Positions 22,167 to 22,711 of a stretch of 22,711 bases of DNA are shown piece by piece (the first letter of the stretch is position 1; the number at the start of each line of letters is the position of its first letter). The position numbers and the translations under genes were made by a program. This stretch comes from Gallispira sp964526435 (GTDB lineage Bacteria; Bacillota; Clostridia; Lachnospirales; CAG-274), in NCBI GenBank assembly GCA_964526435.1, contig CAZGIC010000021.1, positions 1 through 22,711 on the forward strand. Direction: 5' to 3'. The notes beneath the pieces are model-generated. The model was not told the DNA's origin, made no database searches, and saw nothing but the letters and a program-made list of their open reading frames with translations.

Positions 22167-22711
22167 ATAATAGCTTAGATAATGAAATCAAAAAAACACT
22201 CAACAAAAAAGCCGAAAACATAAAGGCTTCTGAAAACCTCCTTACTTCAATTAAATCTCAGTTGGAAGAAATGGAGAATAAAAATATGAAAAGATTTAAC
22301 TTTACACCAAGAACAATAGTAGTTGCTTCACTTTTAACAGTTGCCCTTGCAACAGGAGTTATCGCCTCAGGTGGTGTTGCTTCAATGGTCGGATACTCTG
22401 ACCCAAGAGATTCAATAAATCATTTTCCTACAGCAGAAGAAGTTCAGGAAGTTGTAAACTATACACCTAAATATGTTGAAAATTTAGGCGGATATGAATT
22501 TGAAGATGCTCAGCCTTCAGTTTCCGGTGATATAGACGAGGCAGGAAACACAATCAGTTCATATAAGGATATTTCATTTAATTACAAAACAGATAAGGGA
22601 ATTCTTTCCCTTTTTACAACACCTGCTGTAAGAGAAGATAATGAAACAGGAGAAACCATAGACTATAACGGACTTACCCTTTACTATTCAAGCTATATAT
22701 ATAAATCTGTT
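22163..22711 (+). CDS. Putative anti-sigma factor, membrane protein (3' end outside window)
   Basis: My translation gives 183 residues in one open frame to the window edge. A charged N-terminal cytoplasmic part (about 1-48) holds a possible amphipathic helix (ENLLTSIKSQLEEMENK). A hydrophobic segment follows (about 51-72, IVVASLLTVALATGVIASGG), then an external domain starting SMVGYSDPRDSINHFPTAEE that runs off the window. This topology and the ATGA overlap with the sigma gene support an anti-sigma factor of the DUF4179/RsgI-like kind. No zinc-binding HxxxCxxC motif is seen, so it is not a classic ZAS type. Start: ATG at 22163, with GGAGG 8 bases upstream inside the sigma gene. Partial because the window ends. 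Confidence 0.8.
   Translation, partial: MNNSLDNEIKKTLNKKAENIKASENLLTSIKSQLEEMENKNMKRFNFTPRTIVVASLLTVALATGVIASGGVASMVGYSDPRDSINHFPTAEEVQEVVNYTPKYVENLGGYEFEDAQPSVSGDIDEAGNTISSYKDISFNYKTDKGILSLFTTPAVREDNETGETIDYNGLTLYYSSYIYKSV

Noticed and set aside
1..22711. CRISPR array, insertion sequence, integrase, tRNA or rRNA genes
   Set aside because: No regularly spaced repeats, transposase or integrase motifs, attachment-site repeats, or tRNA/rRNA signature sequences were seen.

Overview
The window is AT-rich, gene-dense DNA from a low-GC Gram-positive anaerobe, most likely a clostridial member of the Firmicutes (Lachnospiraceae-like). The evidence is the strong GGAGG ribosome sites, the TTG starts, near-consensus sigma-A promoters with 17-bp spacers, many intrinsic terminators, a single-chain PurL of 1248 residues, a SpoIID-family protein, and PadR/HAAS and ECF sigma/anti-sigma pairs. 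I cannot assign genus or species. I see no rRNA, tRNA, CRISPR array, insertion sequence, phage gene or obvious recent transfer. The content is mostly chromosomal housekeeping genes plus small regulatory and catabolic modules.

Layout. (1) 1-3260: a leftward promoter at the edge serves a gene outside the window. A two-component operon follows (OmpR-type regulator, then a six-helix histidine kinase that starts on TTG and overlaps it by 23 bases) and ends at a strong terminator. (2) 3313-4176: a solitary gene for a membrane-anchored protein of unknown function, with its own promoter and terminator. (3) 4255-8825, minus strand: an ornithine-cyclodeaminase-family enzyme, an APC amino acid/amine permease, an AraC-type regulator and a RidA-family protein. 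This looks like an amino acid or amine catabolic cluster; the substrate is unknown. A terminator-like hairpin lies directly before the ribosome site of the araC-type gene. (4) 8872-13244, minus strand: queA preceded by a SpoIID/LytB-domain gene in one operon, then gapA with its own promoter. (5) 13217-18221, minus strand: tgt followed by purL. Divergent from tgt is a THUMP-domain rRNA methyltransferase gene. (6) 19445-21475, minus strand: a PadR regulator, a HAAS/DUF1700 membrane protein and a membrane-anchored protein with a very acidic tail, translationally coupled, behind a near-perfect sigma-A promoter. (7) 21579-22711: an ECF-type sigma factor translationally coupled to a membrane protein that is probably its anti-sigma factor, cut by the window edge.

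Functional links. tgt and queA encode consecutive steps of tRNA queuosine modification and are about 7 kb apart with purL, gapA and the SpoIID-family gene between them. With the THUMP methyltransferase they give the middle of the window an RNA-modification theme. The left part (two-component system) and right part (PadR/HAAS and ECF/anti-sigma) are envelope-sensing regulatory modules. The most interesting unexplained items are the cyclodeaminase/RidA/permease cluster and its possible leader attenuation, the orphan terminator before ridA, the PadR/HAAS/acidic-tail operon, and the two unrecognised membrane-anchored proteins.
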